DNA from: Streptomyces violaceoruber | GTDB taxonomy: Bacteria; Actinomycetota; Actinomycetes; Streptomycetales; Streptomycetaceae | Direction: 5' to 3' | DNA length: 64,000 nt | Assembly: GCA_000720805.1 (NCBI GenBank) | Contig: JODI01000079.1 | Coordinates: 8,282-72,281, forward strand | In this document: positions 34,629 to 43,401 of the stretch, piece by piece | Numbering within the stretch: the first letter of the stretch is position 1 | How the letters are laid out: every line of letters begins with the position of its first letter | Translations under genes and position numbers: made by a program | Notes under the pieces: model-generated | What the model was told of the DNA's origin: nothing | The model's input: only the letters and a program-made list of their open reading frames with translations | Database searches by the model: none

Positions 34629-35315
34629 CTAGGGACAGGCCCTGGGAGCGCCGCTCACGACCGAGCGGATCAAGTCCTCCGCCGCTCCCAGGAGTTCGAC
34701 CTCCCGTGGGCTCATCGTCGGGTTGGCCGCGCGTCGGCGGCGGGCCTGCGCCAGGCCCTCCTCGGTGAGCCCCGACGGGTCGGCGAGCAGGGCGGTCAGC
34801 ATCGTGCGGGCGGGGGCGGCGAGCGGTTCGCCGGCGACGGCGACCTGCGCGAGGATCATCGCGGAGACGCCCCAGTCCAGGCCCGGGTCGCCGTCCTCCG
34901 CGTCGGTCCAGTCGATGACCCGGGGACCGTCGGCGGTCAGGACGACGTTGTCCGGGTGGAGGTCCAGGTGCAGGACGCGGGCGGCGGGCGAGTGCCGGGC
35001 GGGGACGGTGTGCAACTGCCGGAGCAGCCGGGCGAGTACGTGCCCCGCCTCGCTCGCGCCGACCTGCCCCGCGCCGAACGCCTCCAGCATCGTCGGCCCG
35101 TGGAGGCGCTCCATCACGAGGTCGGTGCGGGTGGAGTCGGCCGGGCGGATCCGGGGCACCGGGTAGCCATGGCCGCGCACGAACTCCATCACCGCGCCCT
35201 CGGCGACCGCGTCCCCGCGCCCCTCCCGGTCGCGGCGCAGCACCCACGCGTCGTCGATCTCGTACACGTCGGCGAAACGGCCGGAGCCGAGCAGTCTCCC
35301 CGTGGTCGGTGGCAT
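34629..35315 (-). CDS. aminoglycoside phosphotransferase-family kinase
   Basis: 228 residues with the protein-kinase-like APH fold: RLLGSGRFADVYEIDDAWVLRRD (nucleotide loop), catalytic loop HLDLHPDNVVL (Asp, Asn) and metal Asp in VIDWTDAEDGDPGLDWG. Such small APH proteins phosphorylate sugars, choline or drugs; the substrate is unknown. ATG 35315 has no ribosome-binding site but TAGATT seven bases upstream, so a leaderless transcript is likely. Confidence 0.88.
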   Translation of the reverse strand: MPPTTGRLLGSGRFADVYEIDDAWVLRRDREGRGDAVAEGAVMEFVRGHGYPVPRIRPADSTRTDLVMERLHGPTMLEAFGAGQVGASEAGHVLARLLRQLHTVPARHSPAARVLHLDLHPDNVVLTADGPRVIDWTDAEDGDPGLDWGVSAMILAQVAVAGEPLAAPARTMLTALLADPSGLTEEGLAQARRRRAANPTMSPREVELLGAAEDLIRSVVSGAPRACP

Positions 35316-35322
35316 GGGCCCG

Positions 35323-35328
35323 AATCTA
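35323..35328 (-). promoter_or_regulatory. -10 box for leaderless phosphotransferase transcript
   Basis: TAGATT on the minus strand, seven bases before ATG 35315, fits the TAGRRT pattern. No clear -35. Confidence 0.5.
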
Positions 35329-35367
35329 TCGCCCGCCCGCAGGCGGCCCTCAGGGCGATCCCTACGG

Positions 35368-35534
35368 GCCGGTAGCATGGCTGGGTCGCCATCACACCCG
35401 TACGGGGAAAAGCCGGTGCGCATCGGGTGCTGACCCTTCCTCATGTGTCGGCTTCGCTCGACCGGGGACCCCCTGTCCGTGAGCCGTCCCTCGCGGGCGG
35501 CGAGCCGGATCGCCCCGCACGGGACGTGACCGGC
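35368..35534 (+). ncRNA. cobalamin riboswitch-like leader of the ECF operon
   Basis: P1 arms GCCGGT (35368-35373) and ACCGGC (35529-35534) close the element. Inside are a small P2-like hairpin (ATGGC...GCCAT), GGGGAAAAGCCGGTGCG (35404-35420), which matches the conserved GGGAA...CCGGTG core, a CATCGGGTGCTGACCC segment like the P5/P6 region, and a B12-box-like AGCCGGATCGCC near 35503. A competing hairpin (CACCGGC / GCCGGTG, 35542-35561) overlaps P1 in complementarity and could be the expression platform. It is 113 bp before the first gene. Confidence 0.7.
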
Positions 35535-35646
35535 GCACGCGCACCGGCAACCGGCCGGTGTACGGCACCGTCGAGGTATACGGAGCCGAGCCGCCGGAAT
35601 CCTCCCGTGCTGCCCGGCTCCCCGCAGGGAGAGGCACCCGCCGATC

Positions 35647-36864
35647 ATGAACGTCCGCCGCAGCGCCGCGGTCCTGGCCGCCGCCACCGCCGTGATCTGC
35701 GCGGCGACCGCGCCCGCTGTCGCCGCCGGCCCGTCCCCGTCCGCCTCGCCCGCGCTCCCCGCCGGGCTCTACGGCAGCACGGACCCGACGTACGACGGCG
35801 TCTGGCGCCAGTCCCTCGCCCTGCTCGCCCAGCACACCGTGGGGGTGAAGCCGGCCGCGAAGGCCGTGAACTGGCTGACCGGACAGCAGTGCGCCAACGG
35901 GGCGTTCGCGCCCTACCGCGCCGACCCGGCCACGGCGTGCGACGCCAAGGTGATGGTCGACACCAACAACACGGCCGCCGCCGTCCAGGCCCTCGCCGCA
36001 CTCGGCGGACACGACGCCGCCACCGGCAAGGCCGTCGCCTGGCTGAAGTCCGTACAGAACGAGGACGGCGGCTGGGGGTACACGCCCGGCGGCGCCAGCG
36101 ACACCAACTCGACGTCCGTCGTGGTCGGCGCGCTGGCCGCGGTCGGGAGCACGCCGCAGGACGTACGCAAGGGGGGCAAGTCCCCGTACGACGCCCTGTC
36201 GAAGCTCACCCTGCCGTGCGACGGGGACGGAGCCGGGGCCTTCGCCTTCCAGCCGGACAAGAAGAACAGCCTGGCCGCCAACGCGGACGCCACCGCGGCG
36301 GGAGTGCTCGGGGCGCTCGGGAAGGGGCTGGTGGTCGAGGCGGGCAAGGACGGGGCGACGACGGCCTGTGCCTCCGGTGCCGTGAACCCCCGGCAGGCCG
36401 CCGCCAACGGCGCCGTCTACCTCACCAAGGCGCTCGCCGAGGACGGTCATCTGAAGTCCGCCCTTCCCGGCGCCACCGACCAGCCCGACTACGGCAACAC
36501 CGCCGACGCGGTCGTCGCACTCGCCGCGCAGGGCGGGGCCGCGCGGGCCGCGAAGCCCCTGAAGTGGCTGCAGCGGAACTCGGCCGCGTGGGCCGAGCAG
36601 AGCGGACCCGCCGCCTACTCCCAGCTGATATTCGCCGCGCACGCCACGGGTGCGGACCCGCGTGACTTCGGGGGCGTGGACCTGGTGACGCGGCTGAACG
36701 CGACGGGACCGGCGCCGAAGACGGTGGCCGCCAAGTCCTCCGACGAGGACGCGGGCGACGGCTCCGGTTCCGGCGGCGTCTGGTGGATGGTCGGCGCCGG
36801 TCTCGCCGCCGGCGCCGGTATCGGCTTCCTGCTCAGCGGCCGCAACAAGAGGCGGCGGCCGTGA
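35647..36864 (+). CDS. surface alpha/alpha-barrel protein, transcobalamin-like, C-terminal anchor
   Basis: 405 residues. A signal peptide (to about ATAPAVA) is followed by repeated helical hairpins of the terpenoid-cyclase/transcobalamin toroid kind: AVNWLTGQQCANGAFAPY, TAAAVQALAALGGHDAA, VAWLKSVQNEDGGWGY, ADATAAGVLGALGK, YGNTADAVVALAAQGG. The C-terminus is a membrane anchor (WWMVGAGLAAGAGIGFLLSG) with a basic tail. In animals this barrel binds B12. First gene of an ECF importer operon behind a cobalamin-type riboswitch, so a role in capturing cobalamin at the surface is inferred. Confidence 0.85.
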   Translation: MNVRRSAAVLAAATAVICAATAPAVAAGPSPSASPALPAGLYGSTDPTYDGVWRQSLALLAQHTVGVKPAAKAVNWLTGQQCANGAFAPYRADPATACDAKVMVDTNNTAAAVQALAALGGHDAATGKAVAWLKSVQNEDGGWGYTPGGASDTNSTSVVVGALAAVGSTPQDVRKGGKSPYDALSKLTLPCDGDGAGAFAFQPDKKNSLAANADATAAGVLGALGKGLVVEAGKDGATTACASGAVNPRQAAANGAVYLTKALAEDGHLKSALPGATDQPDYGNTADAVVALAAQGGAARAAKPLKWLQRNSAAWAEQSGPAAYSQLIFAAHATGADPRDFGGVDLVTRLNATGPAPKTVAAKSSDEDAGDGSGSGGVWWMVGAGLAAGAGIGFLLSGRNKRRRP

Positions 36865-37532
36865 CCCGCCGCCGTGCCGCCACCCTGCTCCTGACCGGCC
36901 TGCTCCTGCAGGCGGGGGCCATGGGCCAGGCACAGGCCGCCGGTTACCGCTACTGGTCCTTCTGGGAGCGCGACGGCAACCAGTGGTCGTACGCCACCCA
37001 GGGCCCCTCCACCGCCCGCCCCGCCGACGGCGACGTCCAGGGCTTCCGGTTCGCGGTCAGCGAGGACTCCGGCGACGCCACCCGGCCGCGCGGCACGGCG
37101 GACTTCACGACGATCTGCGCGGACGCTCCCGTGCGGGCGGGCAAGAAGCGGGTGGCGCTGGTCATCGACTTCGGGACGGCCTCGGACGCCCCGCCCGGCG
37201 AGACGCCCCCGGCGCCCCGTACGGCATGCGCCCAGGTCTCCGCCGACGCGACGGCGGCCGACGCCCTCGCCTCGGTCGCCGAACCCCTCCGCTACAACAC
37301 CAACGCCCTGTTGTGCGCGATCGCGGACTACCCGGAGAAGGGGTGCGGGGAGCCGGTGACGTCGGGGGAGACGGGGAAGATGCCGAGTTCGTCGAGTTCG
37401 TCGAGTTCGCAGACCGGGAAGGGCACGCAGGACGGGGGTCCGTCGGTGGGCCTGTGGGCGGGGATGGCGGCCGTGGCGGCGCTGGGCGCGGCGGCGGTGT
37501 GGCAGGCGAGGCGGCGCAGGGATGCGTCGTAG
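36861..37532 (+). CDS. SCO2322-family secreted, membrane-anchored protein
   Basis: 223 residues: signal peptide ending near AQAAG (residue 27), a ~130-residue domain beginning GYRYWSFWERDGNQWSYATQGPS (the SCO2322-family pattern), a Ser-rich linker with SSSSSSSSQTG and a C-terminal span (LWAGMAAVAALGAAAVW). GTG 36861 overlaps the previous stop (GTGA). Its constant place between the barrel protein and EcfT suggests an accessory subunit at the outer face of the transporter. Confidence 0.85.
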   Translation: MTRRRAATLLLTGLLLQAGAMGQAQAAGYRYWSFWERDGNQWSYATQGPSTARPADGDVQGFRFAVSEDSGDATRPRGTADFTTICADAPVRAGKKRVALVIDFGTASDAPPGETPPAPRTACAQVSADATAADALASVAEPLRYNTNALLCAIADYPEKGCGEPVTSGETGKMPSSSSSSSSQTGKGTQDGGPSVGLWAGMAAVAALGAAAVWQARRRRDAS

Positions 37533-38745
37533 CGAGCGGACGGCGGACGCCTCACGTCCACGGCCCGAAGGCGGTCGCGACCGCTCCCCCGGCTGCGGGC
37601 GGTCGGCCCGCCGGAGCGGCTCGCGACCCACGGAGAGCGGCACCCGGCCGGCGCCGGTGACCGCACCCGCCCGCCGGCACCCGCGCCGGACCGCGCTCCA
37701 CCCCGGTGCCTGGTGGCTCTGGTCCCTGGCCCTCGGCACCGCGGCCACCCGTACCACCAACCCCCTCCTCCTCGCCCTCCTCATAGCCACCTCCGCCTAT
37801 GTCGTGGCCGCCCGTCGCCCCCGCACACCCACCGCCCGCTCCTACTCCGCCTTCGCCAAGCTCGCCCTGGCGGTCCTCCTCATCCGCCTCCTCTTCGCCG
37901 TCGTCCTCGGCTCGCCGATCCCCGGCTCCCATGTGATCGTCACCCTCCCCGAACTCCCCCTGCCGCACTGGGCCCAGGGCATCCGCCTCGGCGGCCGGGT
38001 CACCGCCGAGGGTCTCCTCTTCGCGCTCTACGACGGACTCGAGCTCGCCACGCTCCTCATCTGCGTCGGTGCCGCGAACGCCCTCGCGAACCCGGCCCGC
38101 CTCCTCAAGTCCCTTCCGGGCGCGCTGTACGAGATGGGCGTGGCCGTGGTCGTCGCCCTCACCTTCGCGCCGAACCTCATCGCCGACGTCCAGCGTCTGC
38201 GGGCCGCCCGACGCCTGCGTGGCCGGCCCGACAAGGGTGTGCGCGGCCTCCTGCACGTGGGACTCCCGGTCCTGGAGGGCGCCTTGGAGCGCTCGGTCTC
38301 CCTGGCCGCCGCGATGGACGCCCGCGGTTACGGCCGTACCGCCTTCGTGCCCGCCCCCGTCCGCCGTACGACGGCCGCTCTCACCCTCGGCGGTCTGCTC
38401 GGCGTGTGCGCGGGGACGTACGGACTGCTCACCGCCGAGGGCGGCACCTACGGCCTTCCCGTCCTGCTCGCCTCGGTCGCCGCGGCCCTCGCCGGTCTCC
38501 GTCTCGGCGGCCGTCGCTCCCTCCGCACCCGTTACCGCCCCGACCGCTGGGACCTGCGCGCCTGGCTGGTCGCCGGTTCGGGAGCCGCCGTGGCCGCACT
38601 GCTCACCCTCGCCGCCGCCCACGACCCCGAGGCTCTGCACCCCGGTGTGGTCCCCCTCGTCGCCCCCACCCTTCCCGTGTGGCCGGCGGCGGCCGTCCTC
38701 CTCGGCCTGCTCCCCGCCTTCCTCGCCCCCCAGGAGACCTCGTGA
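37522..38745 (+). CDS. ECF transporter transmembrane component (EcfT / CbiQ-like)
   Basis: 407 residues. After a long Arg-rich N-terminal tail of about 55 residues come 5-8 membrane spans. The two cytoplasmic coupling motifs of EcfT proteins are present, RAARRLRGRP and AAAMDARGYG, which dock the ATPases. It would couple ATP hydrolysis to S-component movement. ATG 37522 lies 11 bp inside the upstream gene. A core subunit of the inferred B12 importer. Confidence 0.88.
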   Translation: MRRSERTADASRPRPEGGRDRSPGCGRSARRSGSRPTESGTRPAPVTAPARRHPRRTALHPGAWWLWSLALGTAATRTTNPLLLALLIATSAYVVAARRPRTPTARSYSAFAKLALAVLLIRLLFAVVLGSPIPGSHVIVTLPELPLPHWAQGIRLGGRVTAEGLLFALYDGLELATLLICVGAANALANPARLLKSLPGALYEMGVAVVVALTFAPNLIADVQRLRAARRLRGRPDKGVRGLLHVGLPVLEGALERSVSLAAAMDARGYGRTAFVPAPVRRTTAALTLGGLLGVCAGTYGLLTAEGGTYGLPVLLASVAAALAGLRLGGRRSLRTRYRPDRWDLRAWLVAGSGAAVAALLTLAAAHDPEALHPGVVPLVAPTLPVWPAAAVLLGLLPAFLAPQETS

Positions 38746-40454
38746 TCCGCTTCGAGAACGTCTCCGTGACGTACGACGGCGTCCCCGAACCAACCGTGCA
38801 GGGCGTGGACTTCGAGGTGCCGGAGGGTGAACTCGTGCTTCTCGTCGGCCCGTCCGGCGTCGGCAAGTCCACCGTCCTCGGCGCGGTCAGCGGGCTCGTG
38901 CCGCACTTCACCGGCGGCACCCTGCGCGGGCGGGTCACCGTCGCGGGCCGGGACACCCGTACGCACAAGCCGCGTGAACTCGCCGACGTGGTCGGGACCG
39001 TCGGCCAGGACCCGCTCTCCCACTTCGTCACCGACACCGTCGAGGACGAACTCGCCTACGGCATGGAGTCGTTGGGCCTCGCGCCGGACGTGATGCGCCG
39101 CCGCGTCGAGGAGACCCTCGACCTGCTCGGCCTCACCGCCCTGCGGGAGAGGCCCATCGCCTCGCTCTCCGGCGGTCAGCAGCAGCGGGTCGCGATCGGC
39201 TCGGTCCTCACCCCGCACCCACGGGTCCTCGTCCTCGACGAACCGACGTCCGCGCTCGACCCGGCGGCCGCGGAGGAGGTCCTCGCGGTCCTCCAGCGGC
39301 TGGTCCACGACCTCGGTACGACCGTCCTGATGGCCGAGCACCGACTGGAACGCGTCATCCAGTACGCCGACCAGGTCGCCCTCCTCCCGGCGCCCGGAGC
39401 CGCGCCGGTGCTCGGCACCCCGGCCGAGATCATGGCCGTATCGCCGGTGTACCCGCCGGTGGTGGACCTCGGGCGCCTCGCTCAGTGGTCCCCGCTGCCG
39501 CTGACCGTGCGCGACGCGCGCCGCCGCGCGGCACCGCTGCGGGAGCGGCTGGCGCAGGTGGAGCCGAAGGGCCCCGAGCGGTACGCCACCGAGCCGAGCA
39601 CCCGCCCGACGGCCGACGACGCCCCCACCGCCCCCGCCACCGCCTCTCGTTGGCGCCTGCGCAGGCGCCCGTCCCCCTTGCCTTCACCCTCCCCGCCTCC
39701 CCCTCAGGTCGCCGAGGCCCGTTCCCTCGCCGTACGCCGTGACCGCGTCCAAGCCCTGCGCCACATCGACCTCACGGTCGCCCCCGGCGAGACGATCGCG
39801 CTCATGGGCCGCAACGGTGCCGGCAAGTCGACGTTGCTCGCGGCGCTGGTCGGGCTGGTGGCGCCGACCGCCGGATCCGTGCTGGTCGGCGGGGCCATAC
39901 CGCATCGCACGGCTCCGCGTGAGGTCGTACGCCGGGTGGGTCTCGTACCGCAGGAACCCCGGGACCTGCTGTACGCCGACACGGTCGCCGCCGAGTGCGT
40001 GGCGGCCGACGGGGACGCGGGCGCCGCGGCCGGCACCTGCCGGGCCCTGGTCCGTGAGCTGTTGCCCGGCATCACCGACGGCACCCACCCCCGGGACCTC
40101 TCCGAGGGGCAGCGGCTCGCGCTCGCGCTGGCCGTGGTGCTCACGGCGCGTCCCCCGCTCCTGCTCCTCGACGAGCCGACCCGCGGTCTGGACTACGCGG
40201 CGAAGGCCCGACTGGTGGGCGTGCTGCGGGGGCTGGCGGCCGAGGGACACGCGATCGTACTGGCCACGCACGACGTCGAACTGGCCGCCGAGCTGGCACA
40301 CCGGGTGGTCCTGCTGGCCGACGGCGAGGTGATCGCGGACGGCCCGACCGCGGACGTGGTGGTCGCCTCGCCGTCCTTCGCCCCGCAGGTCACCAAGATC
40401 CTCGCGCCGCAGAAGTGGCTCACGGCGGCCCAGGTGCGGGAGGCCCTGCGATGA
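38742..40454 (+). CDS. ECF transporter ATPase, two ABC domains fused (EcfA-EcfA')
   Basis: 570 residues with two nucleotide-binding domains. The first has GPSGVGKST (36-44), ASLSGGQQQRVAIGS and VLVLDEPTSALD; the second, after a Pro/Thr-rich linker near residue 285-325, has GRNGAGKST, DLSEGQRLALALA (a weaker signature) and LLLLDEPTRGLD. The fusion replaces the EcfA1/EcfA2 pair of other bacteria. GTG 38742 overlaps the EcfT stop and has AGGAG five bases upstream. Confidence 0.92.
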   Translation: MIRFENVSVTYDGVPEPTVQGVDFEVPEGELVLLVGPSGVGKSTVLGAVSGLVPHFTGGTLRGRVTVAGRDTRTHKPRELADVVGTVGQDPLSHFVTDTVEDELAYGMESLGLAPDVMRRRVEETLDLLGLTALRERPIASLSGGQQQRVAIGSVLTPHPRVLVLDEPTSALDPAAAEEVLAVLQRLVHDLGTTVLMAEHRLERVIQYADQVALLPAPGAAPVLGTPAEIMAVSPVYPPVVDLGRLAQWSPLPLTVRDARRRAAPLRERLAQVEPKGPERYATEPSTRPTADDAPTAPATASRWRLRRRPSPLPSPSPPPPQVAEARSLAVRRDRVQALRHIDLTVAPGETIALMGRNGAGKSTLLAALVGLVAPTAGSVLVGGAIPHRTAPREVVRRVGLVPQEPRDLLYADTVAAECVAADGDAGAAAGTCRALVRELLPGITDGTHPRDLSEGQRLALALAVVLTARPPLLLLDEPTRGLDYAAKARLVGVLRGLAAEGHAIVLATHDVELAAELAHRVVLLADGEVIADGPTADVVVASPSFAPQVTKILAPQKWLTAAQVREALR

Positions 40455-41398
40455 CCCCGGCCCGGAAGAACTCCACCTGGAAGTACCTCACCTCGAAGAC
40501 GTCCGCCACGGAGACGTCCGCTCCGAAGACGTCCGCTCCGAAGACCTCCACCTCGAAGACGTCCGCTCCGATCGATTCCGCCGGCACCGCCGTCCGCCTG
40601 GGCCCCCGCTCCCTGCTCGCGCTTGCCCTGGTCAGCGCGGTGGGCGCGGTCGCGTTCTGCTGGCCGTTCCTGGCCCCGCCGACCTCGCAGGTCAGCGCGC
40701 ACGCCAAGGACGCGCCGTGGCTGTTCGCGGGACTGCTGGTCCTGCTGGTCGCCGTCGTCGCGGCGACGATCTCCGAGTCGGGGCTCGGCCCGAAGGCGGT
40801 GGCGATGCTCGGCGTGCTGGCGGCGACGGGCGCGGCGCTGCGGCCGATCGGGGCCGGCACGGCCGGTATCGAGCCGATGTTCTTCCTGATGGTGCTCAGC
40901 GGACGCGTCCTCGGCCCCGGCTTCGGGTTCGTGCTGGGCTCGGTGACGATGTTCGCGTCGGCGCTGCTCACGGGCGGGGTGGGGCCGTGGATGCCGTTCC
41001 AGATGCTCGCGATGGGCTGGTTCGCGATGGGCGCGGGCCTGTTGCCGGGCCCCGACCGGCTGCGCGGCCGTACCGAACTCGCGCTGCTCGCCGCGTACGG
41101 CTTCCTGGCCGCCTTCGCCTACGGCACGGTGATGAACCTGGCGGGCTGGCCGTTCATGCAGGAGAACGCGTCGAACATCGCCTTCGACCCGGACGCCGCG
41201 GTCCCCGCCAACCTGGCCCGCTTCCTCGCGTTCTGCCTGGCCACCTCGCTGGGCTGGGACCTGGGCCGGGCCCTGGTCACCGTCGTCCTGACGTTCCTGG
41301 CCGGCCCGGCGATCCTGCGGGCCCTGCGCCGGGCCACACGCCGGGCGGCATTCGAGGCCCAGGTCACGTTCGACGCGCCTCCGGGGGTTCGCAGGTGA
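40451..41398 (+). CDS. ECF transporter S component (substrate-binding membrane protein)
   Basis: 315 residues. A hydrophilic N-terminal tail with SKTSATETSAPKTSAPKTST repeats precedes about six spans containing GPKAVAMLGVLAATGAALRPIGAG and FGFVLGSVTMFASALLTGGVGPWMPFQML, typical of ECF S components of the cobalamin/unknown class. ATG 40451 overlaps the ATPase stop (ATGA). Substrate is not readable from sequence; cobalamin is inferred from the riboswitch and barrel protein. Confidence 0.85.
   Translation: MTPARKNSTWKYLTSKTSATETSAPKTSAPKTSTSKTSAPIDSAGTAVRLGPRSLLALALVSAVGAVAFCWPFLAPPTSQVSAHAKDAPWLFAGLLVLLVAVVAATISESGLGPKAVAMLGVLAATGAALRPIGAGTAGIEPMFFLMVLSGRVLGPGFGFVLGSVTMFASALLTGGVGPWMPFQMLAMGWFAMGAGLLPGPDRLRGRTELALLAAYGFLAAFAYGTVMNLAGWPFMQENASNIAFDPDAAVPANLARFLAFCLATSLGWDLGRALVTVVLTFLAGPAILRALRRATRRAAFEAQVTFDAPPGVRR
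40495..40575. repeat. 15-bp repeats encoding the S-component N-terminal tail
   Basis: Imperfect copies of gacgtccgctccgaa encode the Thr-Ser-Ala-Pro-Lys repeats before the first membrane span. Confidence 0.65.
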
Positions 41399-41666
41399 AC
41401 CACCCCGGATGACCCAGGTCACCGCTGACCGGAAACAGGAGGCAGACGCGCACGGAGAGCCTGCTCACACAACCGGCCATACGCGTGAATGCTGACATAA
41501 CTAGCAAAGAAGGTCATTGCGGGCACCCTCCGCGCCTGTTTCTCTGAATGCCGTCGCACGGCGCCGACGTGCCCCCCGGGGTCGCGGCGCCGACCCGTGC
41601 CACCGCCGCGTTCCACGTGGTTCCGGCATGGCGCGACTGCCCCGTCCCCGAAGAAAAAGGTGCCCT
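41399..41666. promoter_or_regulatory. leader region of the transglycosylase-like gene
   Basis: 268 bp. It holds a short hairpin GGTCA-ccgc-TGACC at 41417-41430 just past the S-component stop, a less G+C-rich patch (41483-41516) that may carry the promoter, and GC-rich inverted segments around 41550-41590. I see no clear riboswitch. Confidence 0.4.
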
Positions 41667-42095
41667 GTGTTCCGTACGTCCGCCTCCCGCCCCCGGCTCC
41701 GCCGCATGGCCGCCCCGAAGACGGCCCTCACCGCCGCCGCGCTGGCCACCGCCACCACCAGCATGGTGCTGACCACGGCCCCCGCCCAGGCCGTCCCTTC
41801 CCAGGTCACGCAGGCCAAGTCGGTCGCGCACCGGCTGATCCCGAACGCGGCCCAGTACAAGGCGTTCAGCAAGATCGTCGAGCACGAGAGCGGCTGGAAC
41901 ATCACCGCGAGGAACTCCTACTCCGGCGCCTACGGCCTGGTCCAGGCCCTGCCCGGCTCCAAGATGGCCTCGGCCGGCTCCGACTGGAAGACCAACCCCG
42001 CCACCCAGATCAAGTGGGGTCTGAACTACATGAACTCCCGCTACGGCAGCCCGGTCGACGCCTGGGAGTTCTGGCAGGCCCACGGCTGGTACTGA
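41667..42095 (+). CDS. secreted lytic transglycosylase-like protein
   Basis: 142 residues with a signal peptide ending at TTAPAQA (about residue 42). The mature part is a compact SLT-like/RPF-like lysozyme domain: AFSKIVEHESGWNITARNS has the catalytic Glu, then YSGAYGLVQALPGSKMA and WGLNYMNSRYGSPVDAWEFW. It should cleave peptidoglycan glycan strands outside the cell. GTG 41667 has AAAAAGG upstream; upstream in-frame codons lack a site and would disrupt the signal peptide. Confidence 0.88.
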   Translation: MFRTSASRPRLRRMAAPKTALTAAALATATTSMVLTTAPAQAVPSQVTQAKSVAHRLIPNAAQYKAFSKIVEHESGWNITARNSYSGAYGLVQALPGSKMASAGSDWKTNPATQIKWGLNYMNSRYGSPVDAWEFWQAHGWY

Positions 42096-42174
42096 GCCGC
42101 GTTATCTTGCTCGGGTGTCGTGGCCGAAGGCCGCCTCGTCAGCCCAACGGGCTGTCCCGGGCAAGGAGTTGAAC

Positions 42175-43401
42175 ATGGGAACACAGGACGCGCGGGACGC
42201 GCGGGACGCGCACGGCACGCAGGGCACGGCCAAGCGGCTGCGGGCGATCTGTGACGAGTTGTCGGCCCGTTTCCACGAGCGGGCCGACGTCGTGCGGACG
42301 CTGGTGGTGACGTTGCTGGCCGGGCAGCACTCGCTGGTGCTCGGGCCGCCCGGAACGGCGAAGTCCGAGCTGGCCCGGGAGCTCACGGGCCGGGTCGAGG
42401 GGGCGTCCTACTGGGAGATCCTCCTGTCGAAGTTCACCGCGCCGACGAGGATGTTCGGTCCCATCGACGTCGCCGCGCTGGCCCGCGGCGAGTACCGCCA
42501 GGTGTACGAAGGCCGGGCCACGACCGCGCATGTCGCGTTCATCGACGAGATCTTCAAGTGCTCCACGGCGGCGCTGAACGAGACCCTGGGCTACCTCAAC
42601 GAGCGGATCTACCATCCCGAGAACGGCGGCGAGCCGATCCGCTGTCCCCTGATCGGGGCCATCACGGCGAGCAACGAACTGCCCGGCGAAGAGGACGCGG
42701 CCGCGATCTACGACCGGCTGCTGGTGCGGATAGAGGTCGGGTATCTGGAAGACCCGTCGAACTTCGCCGCCCTGGTGCGCTCCGCCGTCAGCCGCCCGGC
42801 GGCACCCGTCCGCACCACCGTCGAACTGGCCGCGCTACAAGACGCCGTGACCGAGGCCGTCCCGGCCGTGGACGTCCCCGACGTGATCGTCGACGCGTTC
42901 TGTACGCTGCGGGCCGCCCTGCGCCGCAAGGAACTCGTCGCCTCCGACCGCCGCTGGCGGCAGGCCGTGCGCCTGCTCCAGGCGTCCGCGTACCTCGACG
43001 GCCGCCAGGCGGTCGCCGAGAACGACCTGTCCGTGCTGACGCACGTCCTGTGGGACTCCCCCGCCCAGCGCCCGACCGTCGAGCGCGAGGTGCTGCACCT
43101 GGTCAATCCCGACGCCAAGGAGGCGCTCGACCTGGCCGACACCATCGAGGAGCTGGAGGTCCAGCTCGACGCCATGGCCGGGCAGTCCCGCGAGGCGCTG
43201 AGCGAGTGGGTCATCACGAAGGCCCACAACAAGCTCGCCATGGCGGGGAAACGGCTGGAGAAGCTGCGCGAGGAGGCGGCGGCCGCCGGCCGTTCCACCG
43301 CCGCCATCGACCGGGTCACCGGCCGCCAGCGCGCCGTCCGCGCCCGCGTCCTCACCGAGGCCCTCGGCGTGGACGCGAGCATGCTGCAGGCCCAGTGGTG
43401 A
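42175..43401 (+). CDS. MoxR-family AAA+ ATPase, RavA-like
   Basis: 408 residues. The AAA+ core has Walker A LGPPGTAKSEL, Walker B VAFIDEIFKCS, sensor ITASNELPGE and an arginine-finger region AAIYDRLLVRIEVGYL; a long C-terminal helical part follows. Length and the ViaA-like partner fit the RavA branch of MoxR ATPases, which act as chaperone-like remodelers with VWA partners. ATG 42175 follows AAGGAG. A short GACGCGCGG repeat encodes the N-terminal DARDARDA. The next gene overlaps its stop. Confidence 0.88.
   Translation: MGTQDARDARDAHGTQGTAKRLRAICDELSARFHERADVVRTLVVTLLAGQHSLVLGPPGTAKSELARELTGRVEGASYWEILLSKFTAPTRMFGPIDVAALARGEYRQVYEGRATTAHVAFIDEIFKCSTAALNETLGYLNERIYHPENGGEPIRCPLIGAITASNELPGEEDAAAIYDRLLVRIEVGYLEDPSNFAALVRSAVSRPAAPVRTTVELAALQDAVTEAVPAVDVPDVIVDAFCTLRAALRRKELVASDRRWRQAVRLLQASAYLDGRQAVAENDLSVLTHVLWDSPAQRPTVEREVLHLVNPDAKEALDLADTIEELEVQLDAMAGQSREALSEWVITKAHNKLAMAGKRLEKLREEAAAAGRSTAAIDRVTGRQRAVRARVLTEALGVDASMLQAQW

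Noticed and set aside
35647..36864. Barrel protein as a true prenyltransferase or squalene cyclase
   Set aside because: It is secreted and membrane-anchored, lacks visible DXDD-type catalytic motifs, and heads an ECF transport operon.
41399..41666. Possible ydaO (c-di-AMP) riboswitch before the transglycosylase-like gene
   Set aside because: Streptomyces cell-wall hydrolases often have one, but I could not find the conserved core elements here.
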